The notes under the pieces were generated by a model. The model was not told the origin of the DNA and made no database searches. It saw only the letters and a program-made list of their open reading frames with translations. The position numbers were made by a program, and so were the translations under genes. A stretch of 64,000 bases of DNA from GCA-003244245 sp052390115 (lineage in GTDB: Bacteria > Actinomycetota > Actinomycetes > Mycobacteriales > Pseudonocardiaceae), in the NCBI GenBank assembly GCA_052390115.1, contig JBQTHE010000011.1, positions 112,947 through 176,946 on the forward strand, read 5' to 3'. Shown piece after piece: positions 17,141 through 25,504 of the stretch (positions are counted from its first letter, which is position 1; every line of letters begins with the position of its first letter).

Positions 17141-18244
17141 ATGAGTGCCGCACCACCGTTCACCCGACTGCCGCACCCATCTCCGACGACGCCGGAGCGC
17201 CGGGCGGAGATCTTGGCCGCGCCAGGCTTCGGGCGTTATTTCACCGACCACATGGTGGAGATCAGCTGGACCGACGGGGTCGGCTGGCACGATGCCGAGA
17301 TCGGCCCATACCGGCAGCTCGTGATGGACCCGGCAGCCTCGGTGCTGCACTACGGGCAGGCGGTCTTCGAAGGTCTCAAGGCTTACCGGCAACCGGACGG
17401 CACGGTGGCTTCCTTCCGGCCGCTAGCCAACGCCGCTAGATTCCGCTCCTCGGCCCGCCGGCTGGCGATGCCGGAGTTGTCCGACGAGCTTTTCCTCGGC
17501 TCGTTGCGTGAGCTGGTGCGCGCCGATATCGACTGGGTACCCGCCCCCGGCGGGGAGGAGTCCCTGTATCTGCGACCGTTGATGTTCGCCACTGAGGCAT
17601 GGCTCGGGGTGCGCCCGGCGGCGACCTATCGGTACCTGGTCATCGCCTCACCGGCCGGCCCGTACTTCCGTGGTGGGCTCAAGCCGGTCAGTGTGTGGTT
17701 GTCCGCCGAGTACGTCCGGGCCGCTCCCGGCGGTACCGGGGCTGCCAAATTCGCCGGGAACTACGCCGCCTCGCTGGTGGCCCAGCAGCAAGCCGCTGAC
17801 AAGAACTGCGACCAGGTCGTGTGGCTGGACGCGGTCGAGCGGCGCTGGGTAGAGGAGATGGGCGGGATGAACCTCTACTTCGTCTTCGGGGAGGGACAAC
17901 AGGCCAGGCTGGTGACTCCGGAGCTCACCGGCACGCTTCTGCCTGGCATCACCCGCGACTCCCTGCTCACGCTGGCCCAAGACCACAGGATGGCCGTCGA
18001 GGAGCGGCGGATCTCCACCGAGGAGTGGGAGAAGGGCGTGGAGAGCGGAGACATCTCGGAGGTCTTCGCCTGCGGCACCGCCGCAGTGATCACCCCGGTC
18101 GGTCGGGTCGTGTACCCCGGCGGTGAGTTCACCATCGGCACCGGCGGCCCCGGCCCAGTCACGACCCAGTTACGCGCCGCCCTCACCGCCATCCAACGCG
18201 GCGCCGCCCCCGACAACCACGCCTGGATGGTCCCCCTCACCTAA
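17141..18244 (+). CDS. ilvE: Branched-chain amino acid aminotransferase
   Basis: A PLP enzyme of fold type IV that interconverts branched-chain 2-oxo acids and Leu/Ile/Val. The 367-aa product has the usual length for the actinobacterial long form. It shows LHYGQAVFEGLKAYRQPDG, the PLP-lysine segment GAAKFAGNYAASL and the signature EEMGGMNLYFVFG, plus the phosphate-cup segment EVFACGTAAVITPV. ATG at 17141 was taken because the protein family starts with this MSAAPPFTRLPHP segment. It is equivalent to Rv2210c, flanked as there by gcvT/pepA and cobalamin genes. Confidence 0.97.
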   Translation: MSAAPPFTRLPHPSPTTPERRAEILAAPGFGRYFTDHMVEISWTDGVGWHDAEIGPYRQLVMDPAASVLHYGQAVFEGLKAYRQPDGTVASFRPLANAARFRSSARRLAMPELSDELFLGSLRELVRADIDWVPAPGGEESLYLRPLMFATEAWLGVRPAATYRYLVIASPAGPYFRGGLKPVSVWLSAEYVRAAPGGTGAAKFAGNYAASLVAQQQAADKNCDQVVWLDAVERRWVEEMGGMNLYFVFGEGQQARLVTPELTGTLLPGITRDSLLTLAQDHRMAVEERRISTEEWEKGVESGDISEVFACGTAAVITPVGRVVYPGGEFTIGTGGPGPVTTQLRAALTAIQRGAAPDNHAWMVPLT

Positions 18245-18255
18245 CTCGCCACCTA

Positions 18256-18319
18256 CCCGACATGGAGACATATCGGGGTAAAAGGCGCCCACCTTGCCCC
18301 GATATGTCTCCATGTCGGG
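18256..18319. terminator. 23-bp perfect inverted repeat between convergent ilvE and cobS
   Basis: CCCGACATGGAGACATATCG followed by GGG (18256-18278) recurs exactly inverted at 18297-18319, with an 18-nt loop. It starts 11 bp after the ilvE stop and ends 3 bp before the cobS stop, so it is well placed as a bidirectional terminator. The 23-bp perfect stem is much longer than usual intrinsic terminators and there is no T-tract, so a mobile palindromic repeat used as a terminator is also possible. Confidence 0.8.
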
Positions 18320-18322
18320 GAT

Positions 18323-19072
18323 TCAGCCGACCGCGCAGATGGCGAGCACCACGGTGGTGGATAGTTCGCTGGCGGCGCCTAGGACGTCGCCGGTCAGGCC
18401 GGTGAGGCGGCGGTGGGTGTGCGCTGAGAGGGCCACCACCACGAGGGCGGCCAGGGCCACCGCTAACGCGCCCTGCCAGGGGCGTCCGGGCACCGCGAGC
18501 AGCCCGGCGGTGAGCAAGGCTGCGCACCACACCGCTGGGACAGCTGGTGGCTGGCTACCCGCCACCAGCGCGCCCAACCCTTCTCGCCGGGCCGGCGGCA
18601 CCCCCCTCCGGGCGCACCAACTGAAGGCGACCCGCCCTGCGATGACGGCCAGCAGCACGGCGACGAGCCGGCCGGTCTCAGCCAGCGCCCCCAGCGCGGC
18701 CACCTGTGTGATCAACACCAGCACCAGCGCGACCACTCCGAACGGCCCGATTGAGCCGTCCCGCATCACCGCCAGCGCCCGTTGCGGCCCGCCGTAGCAG
18801 CCCAGCCCGTCGGCGGTGTCGGCGAGCCCGTCCAGGTGCATCCCTCGGGTCAGCCCGGCTAGCGTCGCCACCACGGCCAGCCCAACCAGCAGCGGCGGGG
18901 TGCCCAGCGCGGACAAGACCGCCAGCACCCCAACAGCCGCCACGCCCAGCCCGGCACCGACCAAAGGAGCCCAGTACAGCGCCCGCCGCGCGACCGTCCG
19001 GTTCACCTCGACGGGGCCGCCAACCGGCAGCACGGTCAACCAGGACACCGCCAGCCGCAGCCCGCGGCTCAC
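18323..19072 (-). CDS. cobS: Adenosylcobinamide-GDP ribazoletransferase
   Basis: The last step of cobalamin assembly: joins adenosylcobinamide-GDP with alpha-ribazole (phosphate) at the membrane. The 249-aa integral membrane protein shows the conserved TRGMHLDGLADTADGLG motif with metal-binding acidic residues and the RDGSIGPFGVVAL motif, followed by several hydrophobic helices. The GTG start overlaps the stop of the upstream cobU-cobT fusion by 4 bp (GTGA), so translation is coupled. Confidence 0.95.
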   Translation of the reverse strand: MSRGLRLAVSWLTVLPVGGPVEVNRTVARRALYWAPLVGAGLGVAAVGVLAVLSALGTPPLLVGLAVVATLAGLTRGMHLDGLADTADGLGCYGGPQRALAVMRDGSIGPFGVVALVLVLITQVAALGALAETGRLVAVLLAVIAGRVAFSWCARRGVPPARREGLGALVAGSQPPAVPAVWCAALLTAGLLAVPGRPWQGALAVALAALVVVALSAHTHRRLTGLTGDVLGAASELSTTVVLAICAVG

Positions 19073-20778
19073 CTCGTGGGCACTGGATCACCTGCGGGCC
19101 CAGAGACACCCGCGTCATCGAAGGTGGCCATCTCGGCGAGCACTTGGACGGCCATTTGCACCAGCGGCAGCGCTGCCACCGCCCCGGAGCCCTCGCCCAG
19201 CCGCATCCCCAGATCCAGGATGGGATCCAATTCCAGTTGCTCCAGCGCGAGGGTGTGCGCCGGCTCCACCGAGCGATGCCCGGCCACCCACCACTGCCGC
19301 GCTCCGGGCGCGAGTTCCTCCGCGAGCATCGCCGCTGCCCCGACGACCACGCCGTCGAGGATGACCGGGGTATGCCGGGCCGCGGCCTGGGCCAGGAAGG
19401 CGGCCATCGCCGCGATGTCGGCACCGCCCGCGGTGCGCAGCAGCGCGACGGGGTCCCCGACTGCTGGGCGGGCCCGGCGCAGCGCGTCGCGGATCGCTGC
19501 GGTCTTGCGCATCCAGCCGGCATCGTCGATGCCGCTTCCACGGCCGACTACCGCCACCGGCTCCGCCCCGGTGAGCGCGGCTACCAGCACCGCAGCGGGG
19601 GTGGTGTTGCCGATCCCCATGTCGCCGACGATCAGCAGGTCAGCGCCGCGGTCCACCTCCTCGTCGGCGATCGCCACCCCAGCGGCCAGCGCCTGGGTCA
19701 CCTCGGCGTCGGTCAGCGCGTCCTCCCAGTCGATCACGCCGCTACTGCGGCGAACCTTGTGCCGGGTGACCACCGGCGACGCTTCGGCGCTCGACGCGGC
19801 CGGCTCGCCGTCCACGGCCATGTCGACCACCCGCACCGCAGTCCCGGCCAGGGCTGCGAGCACGTTCACCGCCGCCCCGCCACCCAGGAAGTTGCCCACC
19901 ATCTGCCGGGTGACCTCGCTGGGATAAGCCGAGACCCCGCGCGCGGCGACGCCGTGGTCCCCCGCGAACACCACTACCTGGGGCTGGGCAAACGGGTGTG
20001 GTGGGCAAACCCCTTGGCAGGCGGCAGCCCAGACACCCAGCTCCTCCAACCGGCCCAAGGAACCCGCCGGTTTTATCAGCTGCTGATGGCGGGCCACCGC
20101 CTCCCGGTGGGCCTGCTGATCGGGTGGCGTGATGCTGGGGAACTCCACGCGGCGCTCCTGTAGTGCTGGTTGTTGATGCCTCGACCCTGCGAGCAGTTCT
20201 GGAGGTCCTCCGCTCGGCTGCATTCTGCTCGCCGGGGCGCCCGGCGCTGCAGCGTCGCGCAACCGCACCGGCAGCCCTGCCACCAGCAGCAGCACCTCGT
20301 CGCACACCGAGGCGAGTTCGGCGTTCAGCACGCCGAGCTCGTCGCGAAACAGCCGCCCTACGCGGGTCTCAGGCACAACACCAAGCCCGACCTCCGCGCT
20401 GACCAGCACCAGCCGGGCCGGGCAGGTTACCACCGCCGAGACCAGCTCGGCGCACCGTGCTCGGCAGGCCGCCACCGTCTCCGGTCCGCCTTCCCAGGCT
20501 CCCGCGTCGTCCAGCTCTCCGGCCAGCCAGGTGGCCACGTCATCGACCAGCACCGGAGCCGGTCCCGCGGCGCGCAGTGCAGCGGGCAGGTCGGACGGCT
20601 CAACGGTGCGCCAGCCCGGTGGCCTGCGGGCCACGTGCACGGCGATCCGCGCCTCCCAGCCCGGGTCATCGAGCTGGCGCCGCGCCGTTGCCAGGTAGTC
20701 GACCCGCGTGTCGTTCAGTAACCCCTCGGCATACGCGGACTTTCCCGAGCGCGCACCACCGAGCACCAGCGTCCGCAC
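19069..20778 (-). CDS. cobUT: Fused adenosylcobinamide kinase/guanylyltransferase (CobU) and DMB phosphoribosyltransferase (CobT)
   Basis: One uninterrupted 569-aa frame with two cobalamin nucleotide-loop enzymes. Residues 1-about 175 are CobU: P-loop LVLGGARSGKSAYAE, the AGELDDAGAW segment, and a C-terminal ELGVLNAELASVCDEVLLLVAGLP. A linker of about 35 residues follows. Residues about 210-569 are CobT (nicotinate-nucleotide:dimethylbenzimidazole phosphoribosyltransferase): AGSLGRLEELGVW, VVVFAGDHGVAARGVSAYPSE and the Gly-rich DMGIGNTTPAA, with a C-terminal LDLGMRLGEGSGA carrying the catalytic Glu. With cobS it supplies three activities of the lower-ligand pathway. No cobalamin riboswitch is visible upstream. 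Confidence 0.95.
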   Translation of the reverse strand: MRTLVLGGARSGKSAYAEGLLNDTRVDYLATARRQLDDPGWEARIAVHVARRPPGWRTVEPSDLPAALRAAGPAPVLVDDVATWLAGELDDAGAWEGGPETVAACRARCAELVSAVVTCPARLVLVSAEVGLGVVPETRVGRLFRDELGVLNAELASVCDEVLLLVAGLPVRLRDAAAPGAPASRMQPSGGPPELLAGSRHQQPALQERRVEFPSITPPDQQAHREAVARHQQLIKPAGSLGRLEELGVWAAACQGVCPPHPFAQPQVVVFAGDHGVAARGVSAYPSEVTRQMVGNFLGGGAAVNVLAALAGTAVRVVDMAVDGEPAASSAEASPVVTRHKVRRSSGVIDWEDALTDAEVTQALAAGVAIADEEVDRGADLLIVGDMGIGNTTPAAVLVAALTGAEPVAVVGRGSGIDDAGWMRKTAAIRDALRRARPAVGDPVALLRTAGGADIAAMAAFLAQAAARHTPVILDGVVVGAAAMLAEELAPGARQWWVAGHRSVEPAHTLALEQLELDPILDLGMRLGEGSGAVAALPLVQMAVQVLAEMATFDDAGVSGPAGDPVPTR

Positions 20779-20818
20779 CTGATCTCCTCGCTTCCACCGG
20801 CGACGCTACCGTCATGCG

Positions 20819-21025
20819 ATGACCTTTCGGTGGCGCTACCAGGACCCCGACGGCGACCAGGCGCCCGGTCCGGACATCACCTTCGACGATCAGACCGACG
20901 CCGAGGAGTGGCTCGGCGGCGAGTGGTCAGGCTTGCTCGACAGCGGGGTAGCGGCGGTCACCTTGCTCGACGGCGAAGACGAGGTGTACGGCCCGATGAG
21001 CCTGCGCCCGCAGCGAGCAGAGTGA
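20819..21025 (+). CDS. Small conserved acidic protein
   Basis: A 68-aa acidic protein beginning MTFRWRYQDPDGD and containing FDDQTDAEEWLGGEWSGLLD. Very similar short proteins are common in actinobacteria and have no assigned function. The ATG at 20819 has no Shine-Dalgarno, but TACCGT at 20807-20812 lies 6 nt upstream, as in other apparently leaderless genes of this window. It is divergent from the cobUT gene (40 bp) and convergent with the DUF3043 gene (9 bp). Confidence 0.8.
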   Translation: MTFRWRYQDPDGDQAPGPDITFDDQTDAEEWLGGEWSGLLDSGVAAVTLLDGEDEVYGPMSLRPQRAE

Positions 21026-21034
21026 GTTGACCTG

Positions 21035-21673
21035 CTACGGGATCGGGTCGCCACGACCGACGCGAGGCTTGGGTACCCGCAGCTTGCGCAGCTGGGTCGC
21101 CCTGGTCATCGCATAGAATCCCAGGCCTACGCCGGTCCCCGATGCATCGGGGAACCGTTCCCGGACGCGGCGATTGATGATCCGTCCGAGCAACACCCCC
21201 TCGACGATCATCGTGACGAGCATCGCCATCGACACCAGCGACACGTACTGCTGCACGACCGGTGACGGGACCAGGATCACCACGATCACCAGCAGCGCCA
21301 GCGGCATGAACAGGCCCGAGATGTTGCGCCGGGAGTCCACCAGGTCCCGGACGTAGGCCTTTACCGGGCCGCGATCGCGGGGCAGCAGGTACTTCTCGTC
21401 CCCGGCCATCATCCGCTCGCGGCGCGCCGCCGAGGCGTTGCGGCGCTCCTCCTTGGACCCGCGCATCCGGCGTATCGCCTCCCGCTGGGTGCGCGGTGGC
21501 GGCGGGGCCGGGCCCCGCTTGCGACCCTCAGCCTCTCGCCGGCTCGGTGTGGGCCGGCCCTTGCCCGCGGTACGGGCCCGGTGGGTCACGTCGTCGACTT
21601 CGGGCGCCACCTCCTCCGCCGGCTCCTCGGGATCGGTGGCTCCCGGGCCGGTCTTGCCGCGCAGGAACCTCAC
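21035..21673 (-). CDS. DUF3043 family membrane protein
   Basis: A 212-aa protein, equivalent to Rv2206. The N-terminal half is long, charged and probably disordered (residues 1-about 100, Arg/Pro-rich with PPPPRTQREAIRRMRG). It is followed by the conserved LLPRDRGPVKAYVRDLVDSR motif and two transmembrane helices (about 130-180). The GTG start at 21673 (VRFLRGKTGPG) is preferred; the frame continues upstream but overlaps the divergent glycerate kinase gene and loses similarity. Function is unknown. Confidence 0.87.
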   Translation of the reverse strand: MRFLRGKTGPGATDPEEPAEEVAPEVDDVTHRARTAGKGRPTPSRREAEGRKRGPAPPPPRTQREAIRRMRGSKEERRNASAARRERMMAGDEKYLLPRDRGPVKAYVRDLVDSRRNISGLFMPLALLVIVVILVPSPVVQQYVSLVSMAMLVTMIVEGVLLGRIINRRVRERFPDASGTGVGLGFYAMTRATQLRKLRVPKPRVGRGDPIP

Positions 21674-21719
21674 GGTGACCAGACTAGGACAACGTGGCGC
21701 AGTAGTAGCGTCGGCAGCT

Positions 21720-22832
21720 GTGCGCGTGTTGATCGCCCCGGACTGTTTCGGTGGGACCCTGAGCGCTCTGGAGGCAGCCGTTGCCGTCGAAACGGGATGG
21801 CGGCGGGCCGCCCCTGGCGAGGAGCTGACGTTGCGCCCGCTGGCTGACGGAGGTCCGGGCTTCGTCGATGTGCTGCACGGCGCGCTGGGCGGAACCATGC
21901 ACAGCGCCCGGGTCACCGGCCCGATGGGTGAGCCGGTGGCGGCTGTCTGGCTACAGCACGAGACGACCGGTTACCTGGAGGCCGCGCAGGCTTGTGGGCT
22001 GCACCTGGTGCCCTGCGGGCAGCGCGACGCGACGGTAGCCACCAGCCGCGGAGTGGGGGAACTGCTCGCCGCGGTGCGAGACGCCGGCCTGCGCACCGCG
22101 GTGGTCGGCCTGGGCGGTTCGGCCAGCTCCGACGGTGGGGCCGGGGCGCTCGCGGCGCTCGGCGCGGTCGCCGTGGACAGCGCAGGCCAGCCGCTGCCGG
22201 CCGGTGGCGCCGCACTCGTCCGGTGCGCGCGGCTCAACGGCCGGGCCGCGGTGGACGGCCTGCGACTGGTCGCTGCCGCGGACGTGACCAACCCGCTGCT
22301 GGGCCGCTACGGCGCCGCCGAGGTGTTCGCACCGCAGAAGGGTGCCGGGCCTGAGCAGGTTCGGGAACTAGAAGCGGCACTGACCCGCTGGGCCGACGTG
22401 CTGGAGCAGGCGACCGGCCGGGCGGTCCGGGAGCTGCCGTCAGGCGGCGCAGCCGGAGGCCTCGGCGCAGCGCTGCTCGGGCTCGGCGCCGAGCGGGTCT
22501 CCGGCGCGCAGTTGGTCGCCGAATGCAGCGGGCTGGACGAGGCGCTGGACCACGCCGAGCTGGTGGTCACCGGTGAGGGCAGCTTCGACCGGCAGTCGCT
22601 GCGCGGCAAGCTCGTCACCGCGCTCGCCCAAGGCGCTGCCCGGCGCGGGGTGCCCTGCATCGTTCTGGCTGGGCAAGTGTCCGTCGGGCGGCAAGAGGCG
22701 GCTGCGGTCGGGATAGCCGCCGCGTACGCCGCAGCGGAGCTCGCCGGCTCGGTACAGGCCGCACTGGCCGACCCGGTGGGTACCCTGGAAGCGGTGGCCG
22801 AGCACGCCGCCCGTCAATGGGGCGGGCGCTGA
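21720..22832 (+). CDS. Glycerate 2-kinase family protein
   Basis: A 370-aa member of the GckA/GlxK glycerate kinase family that phosphorylates glycerate. It begins VRVLIAPDCFGGTLSALEAA and shows RPLADGGPGFVDVL, a VGLGGSASSDGGAGALAALG glycine-rich loop and GAAGGLGAALLGLGA, and ends with VVTGEGSFDRQSLRGKL. Family members usually start with APDSFKGTLSA; here Phe-Gly replaces Phe-Lys. The GTG start at 21720 lies 46 bp from the divergent DUF3043 gene, with no clear Shine-Dalgarno. It is equivalent in position to Rv2205c. Confidence 0.93.
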   Translation: MRVLIAPDCFGGTLSALEAAVAVETGWRRAAPGEELTLRPLADGGPGFVDVLHGALGGTMHSARVTGPMGEPVAAVWLQHETTGYLEAAQACGLHLVPCGQRDATVATSRGVGELLAAVRDAGLRTAVVGLGGSASSDGGAGALAALGAVAVDSAGQPLPAGGAALVRCARLNGRAAVDGLRLVAAADVTNPLLGRYGAAEVFAPQKGAGPEQVRELEAALTRWADVLEQATGRAVRELPSGGAAGGLGAALLGLGAERVSGAQLVAECSGLDEALDHAELVVTGEGSFDRQSLRGKLVTALAQGAARRGVPCIVLAGQVSVGRQEAAAVGIAAAYAAAELAGSVQAALADPVGTLEAVAEHAARQWGGR

Positions 22833-22958
22833 GCTGAGTCCTGTGCCAACTATGGATGCTGTGACACCATGGAGACACAGGAATCACCCGTCGGTCGCGA
22901 ACGTTTGCGTGATGTAGACAGCCCGTCCGTGCCGAGTGCCGATCCCCCAGGGAGAGCC

Positions 22959-23321
22959 ATGACCGTCGAGAACATCGCCGACACCGAGGTAGCCACCCAC
23001 GGGGTCGAGCTCACCGATGCCGCCGCCACCAAGGCGAAGGCATTACTCGACCAGGAGGGCCGGAGCGACATGCATCTGCGCATCGCCGTGCAGCCGGGGG
23101 GCTGCGCAGGCCTGCGCTACCAGCTGTTCTTCGATGAGCGCACGCTCGACGGCGACACCAAGCGGGACTACAACGGCCTCGCCGTGGTGGTCGACCGGAT
23201 GAGTACCCCCTACCTGCAGGGCGCGGTGATCGATTTCGTGGACACCATCGAGAAGCAGGGCTTCACCATCGACAACCCCAACGCGGGCGGCTCCTGCGCC
23301 TGCGGGGACTCCTTCAACTGA
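22959..23321 (+). CDS. erpA: A-type iron-sulfur cluster carrier (HesB/IscA/ErpA family)
   Basis: Binds and delivers Fe-S clusters to apoproteins. The 120-aa product has the three invariant cysteines: one in QPGGCAGLRYQLFFDE and two in the C-terminal SCACGDSFN. ATG 22959 has AGGGAG 7 nt upstream; a longer frame exists but is unlikely. It is equivalent to Rv2204c, which also lies between the glycerate kinase and asnB. Likely clients nearby include LipA and the Rieske protein; this is inference. Confidence 0.94.
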   Translation: MTVENIADTEVATHGVELTDAAATKAKALLDQEGRSDMHLRIAVQPGGCAGLRYQLFFDERTLDGDTKRDYNGLAVVVDRMSTPYLQGAVIDFVDTIEKQGFTIDNPNAGGSCACGDSFN

Positions 23322-23390
23322 CCTCGGGCAACCCGGCGTGTCGGGCCTCAGTGGCCCCGCATGTCGGGCCCGGGTGCGCGGGCGGGCCCG

Positions 23391-25328
23391 CTACACCTGC
23401 ACGGGGTAATGCGGTTCGGGCACTTTGGGGATGATCCGCTGTTCGACGAAGATCCCGTGCCAGAGCATGAAGACCAGCACCGCCCAGATTCGTCTGCTGT
23501 GATCTCGCGCCCCTGCGCGATGCTCGTCAAGCATTCGGTGCACTGCCCTGCGGTCCAGAAACTCCGCGGTACCGGAGTCGTTGACGATCCCGCGAGCCCA
23601 GTCATGCAGCTCTGCTCTTAGCCAGGGCCGGATCGGCACCGGGAAACCCAGTTTGCGCCGGTTCAGCACGTGCGCAGGCACGATGTCGCGCAGTGCCCGG
23701 CGCAGGGCGTGCTTGGTGGTCTCGCGAGTGATCTTCTCCTCGAGGGGGATGGTGCAGGCCACCCGGAACACCTCCGGGTCGAGGAAGGGCACCCGCAGCT
23801 CCAGCGAGTTGGCCATGGTCATCTTGTCCGCCTTGACCAAGATGTCGCCGCGCAGCCAGGTGAACAGATCCACGTGCTGCATGCGGGTCACCGGATCCCA
23901 GCCGGTCGAGGCGGCGTAGGCGGCCGCGGTGACGTCGGTGGGCGAGATGGTCGGGTCGTATCCGCGCAGCACCCCGCGCAGCTGGTCGTCCCGGAAGATC
24001 CGGGCGTTACCGTAGTAGCGCTGTTCCAGCGTCAGTGCGCCGCGACGCAGTAGGTCCTTGCCGCGCACCCCGTCTGGGATGCAGGCGGAGATCCGGCCCA
24101 GCGTTCGGCGCAACGCACCGGGGACTTTCTCGAAGGCGGCCAGCGAAAGCGGCTCCCGGTAGATGGTGTATCCGCCGAACAGCTCGTCTGCGCCCTCGCC
24201 GGATAGCACCACCTTGACGTGTTCCCTGGCCTCCCTGGCGATGAACCACAGCGGCACTAGAGCGGGGTCAGCCACCGGGTCGTCGAGGTACCACACGATC
24301 AGCGGCAGCGCCTCGGCCAGCTCGGTGGCTGAGACGGTGCGGATCACGTGCCGCACGCCGATCGCGGCCGCCGACTCGGCGGCCACGTCCACCTCGGAGT
24401 AGCCCTCCCGCTCGAAGCCGGTGGTGAAGGTGATCAGATCCGGATTGTGCTCCCTGGCCAGCGCGGCGATGGCGGTGGAGTCGATCCCGCCGGACAGGAA
24501 GGCCCCGACGGTGACGTCGGCCCGCATGTGCTTGGCGACCGAGTCCCGCATCGCCGTGGTGATCTCATCGTGCAAGGCGCAGGCCTCGGCTTCGGAGCGG
24601 ACTGGACGCGGCCGGAAGTCGGGATGGAAGTAGCGCTTGGTGATCAGCTTGCCGCCGGGGGAGAGGGTGAAGGAGGTGCCGGACTCGATCCGGGTGATTC
24701 CCGTGTGCAGGGATGCCGGTTCGGGCACGTACTGCAAGCTCAAGTAGTGCTGCAGCGCTCGATGGTCTACCGCCATAGACGCCCCAGGCACACCCAGCGA
24801 GGGTGTCAGCTCGAGCAGGCTCTTCTTCTCGCTGGCGAACGCGACCCCGCCTGCCCCGGCACAGCTGAACAGCGGCTTGATACCGAAGGGGTCCCGGGCA
24901 CCGAAAGCCACCCGCAGCTGGCTGTCCCAGATCACGAATGCGAACATTCCCCGCAGCCGCTGCACGGCTGCGGACCCGAAGTGGTGGTAGGCCGCAACGA
25001 CGACTTCCGTATCGCCCGCAGTGACGAAATTCACGGCGCAGGGCTCGCGCCGCATTTCCTCGCGGAGCTCGACGTAGTTGTAGATCTCCCCGTTGAACAG
25101 GATCGTGTAGCGCTCCGGTGCATCCGGCGGGCCCCAGTGCAGGGGCTGGTGGGAGTGCTCGAGGTCGATGATGGACAGCCGGTTGAATCCGAGCACCACA
25201 TCAGCGTCGTGCCAGGTCCCGGTCTCATCGGGCCCGCGATGCCGCTGGCAACGCAGGGCCGCGATCACGTCCGCCACCCGTTGCGCCGCATCCTGCTGCG
25301 CCGTCAGGAGTCCCAGCAACCCGCACAC
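23391..25328 (-). CDS. asnB: Asparagine synthetase (glutamine-hydrolysing)
   Basis: Makes asparagine from aspartate, ATP and glutamine-derived ammonia. The 645-aa product starts VCGLLGLL, so Cys2 becomes the N-terminal nucleophile of the class II glutaminase domain (about 1-215; RGPDETG, NGEIYNY). The synthetase domain follows with the pyrophosphate loop GAFLSGGIDSTAIAAL, VVLSGEGADELFGGY and the C-terminal conserved KLGFPVPIRPWL. It is equivalent to Rv2201 and may belong to the cell-wall-linked amidotransferase group rather than a simple asparagine producer. It is divergent from ctaC with a 10-bp inverted repeat about 30 bp upstream of its start. Confidence 0.95.
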   Translation of the reverse strand: MCGLLGLLTAQQDAAQRVADVIAALRCQRHRGPDETGTWHDADVVLGFNRLSIIDLEHSHQPLHWGPPDAPERYTILFNGEIYNYVELREEMRREPCAVNFVTAGDTEVVVAAYHHFGSAAVQRLRGMFAFVIWDSQLRVAFGARDPFGIKPLFSCAGAGGVAFASEKKSLLELTPSLGVPGASMAVDHRALQHYLSLQYVPEPASLHTGITRIESGTSFTLSPGGKLITKRYFHPDFRPRPVRSEAEACALHDEITTAMRDSVAKHMRADVTVGAFLSGGIDSTAIAALAREHNPDLITFTTGFEREGYSEVDVAAESAAAIGVRHVIRTVSATELAEALPLIVWYLDDPVADPALVPLWFIAREAREHVKVVLSGEGADELFGGYTIYREPLSLAAFEKVPGALRRTLGRISACIPDGVRGKDLLRRGALTLEQRYYGNARIFRDDQLRGVLRGYDPTISPTDVTAAAYAASTGWDPVTRMQHVDLFTWLRGDILVKADKMTMANSLELRVPFLDPEVFRVACTIPLEEKITRETTKHALRRALRDIVPAHVLNRRKLGFPVPIRPWLRAELHDWARGIVNDSGTAEFLDRRAVHRMLDEHRAGARDHSRRIWAVLVFMLWHGIFVEQRIIPKVPEPHYPVQV

Positions 25329-25356
25329 GCGCTCGCCCTCTCATCGGTGGCCGCCC

Positions 25357-25389
25357 TCATACTGGGACGCTCACAGCGGCCCAGTATGA
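25357..25389. promoter_or_regulatory. 10-bp perfect inverted repeat upstream of asnB (candidate operator)
   Basis: TCATACTGGG at 25357-25366 and CCCAGTATGA at 25380-25389 are exact inverse copies separated by 13 nt, giving a 23-bp centre-to-centre spacing (about two helical turns), as for a dimeric regulator. It lies 29 bp upstream of the asnB start in the asnB-ctaC divergent region and overlaps a TATGAG-like -10 box for asnB. Confidence 0.5.
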
Positions 25390-25504
25390 CGACCGTCGCG
25401 CAAGGCCTCGCGATCCCGGGGGAGTTCCGGCCATGGCACTGGTTTAGGCTGCAGTTACTGAGCTGACGGGTGGGCGGGCACGGGGCGACGGGGAGGAACC
25501 AGGC

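Noticed and set aside
20779..20818. Possible cobalamin riboswitch upstream of the cobU-cobT fusion
   Set aside because: Only 40 bp separate it from the divergent small gene and no B12-box is present.
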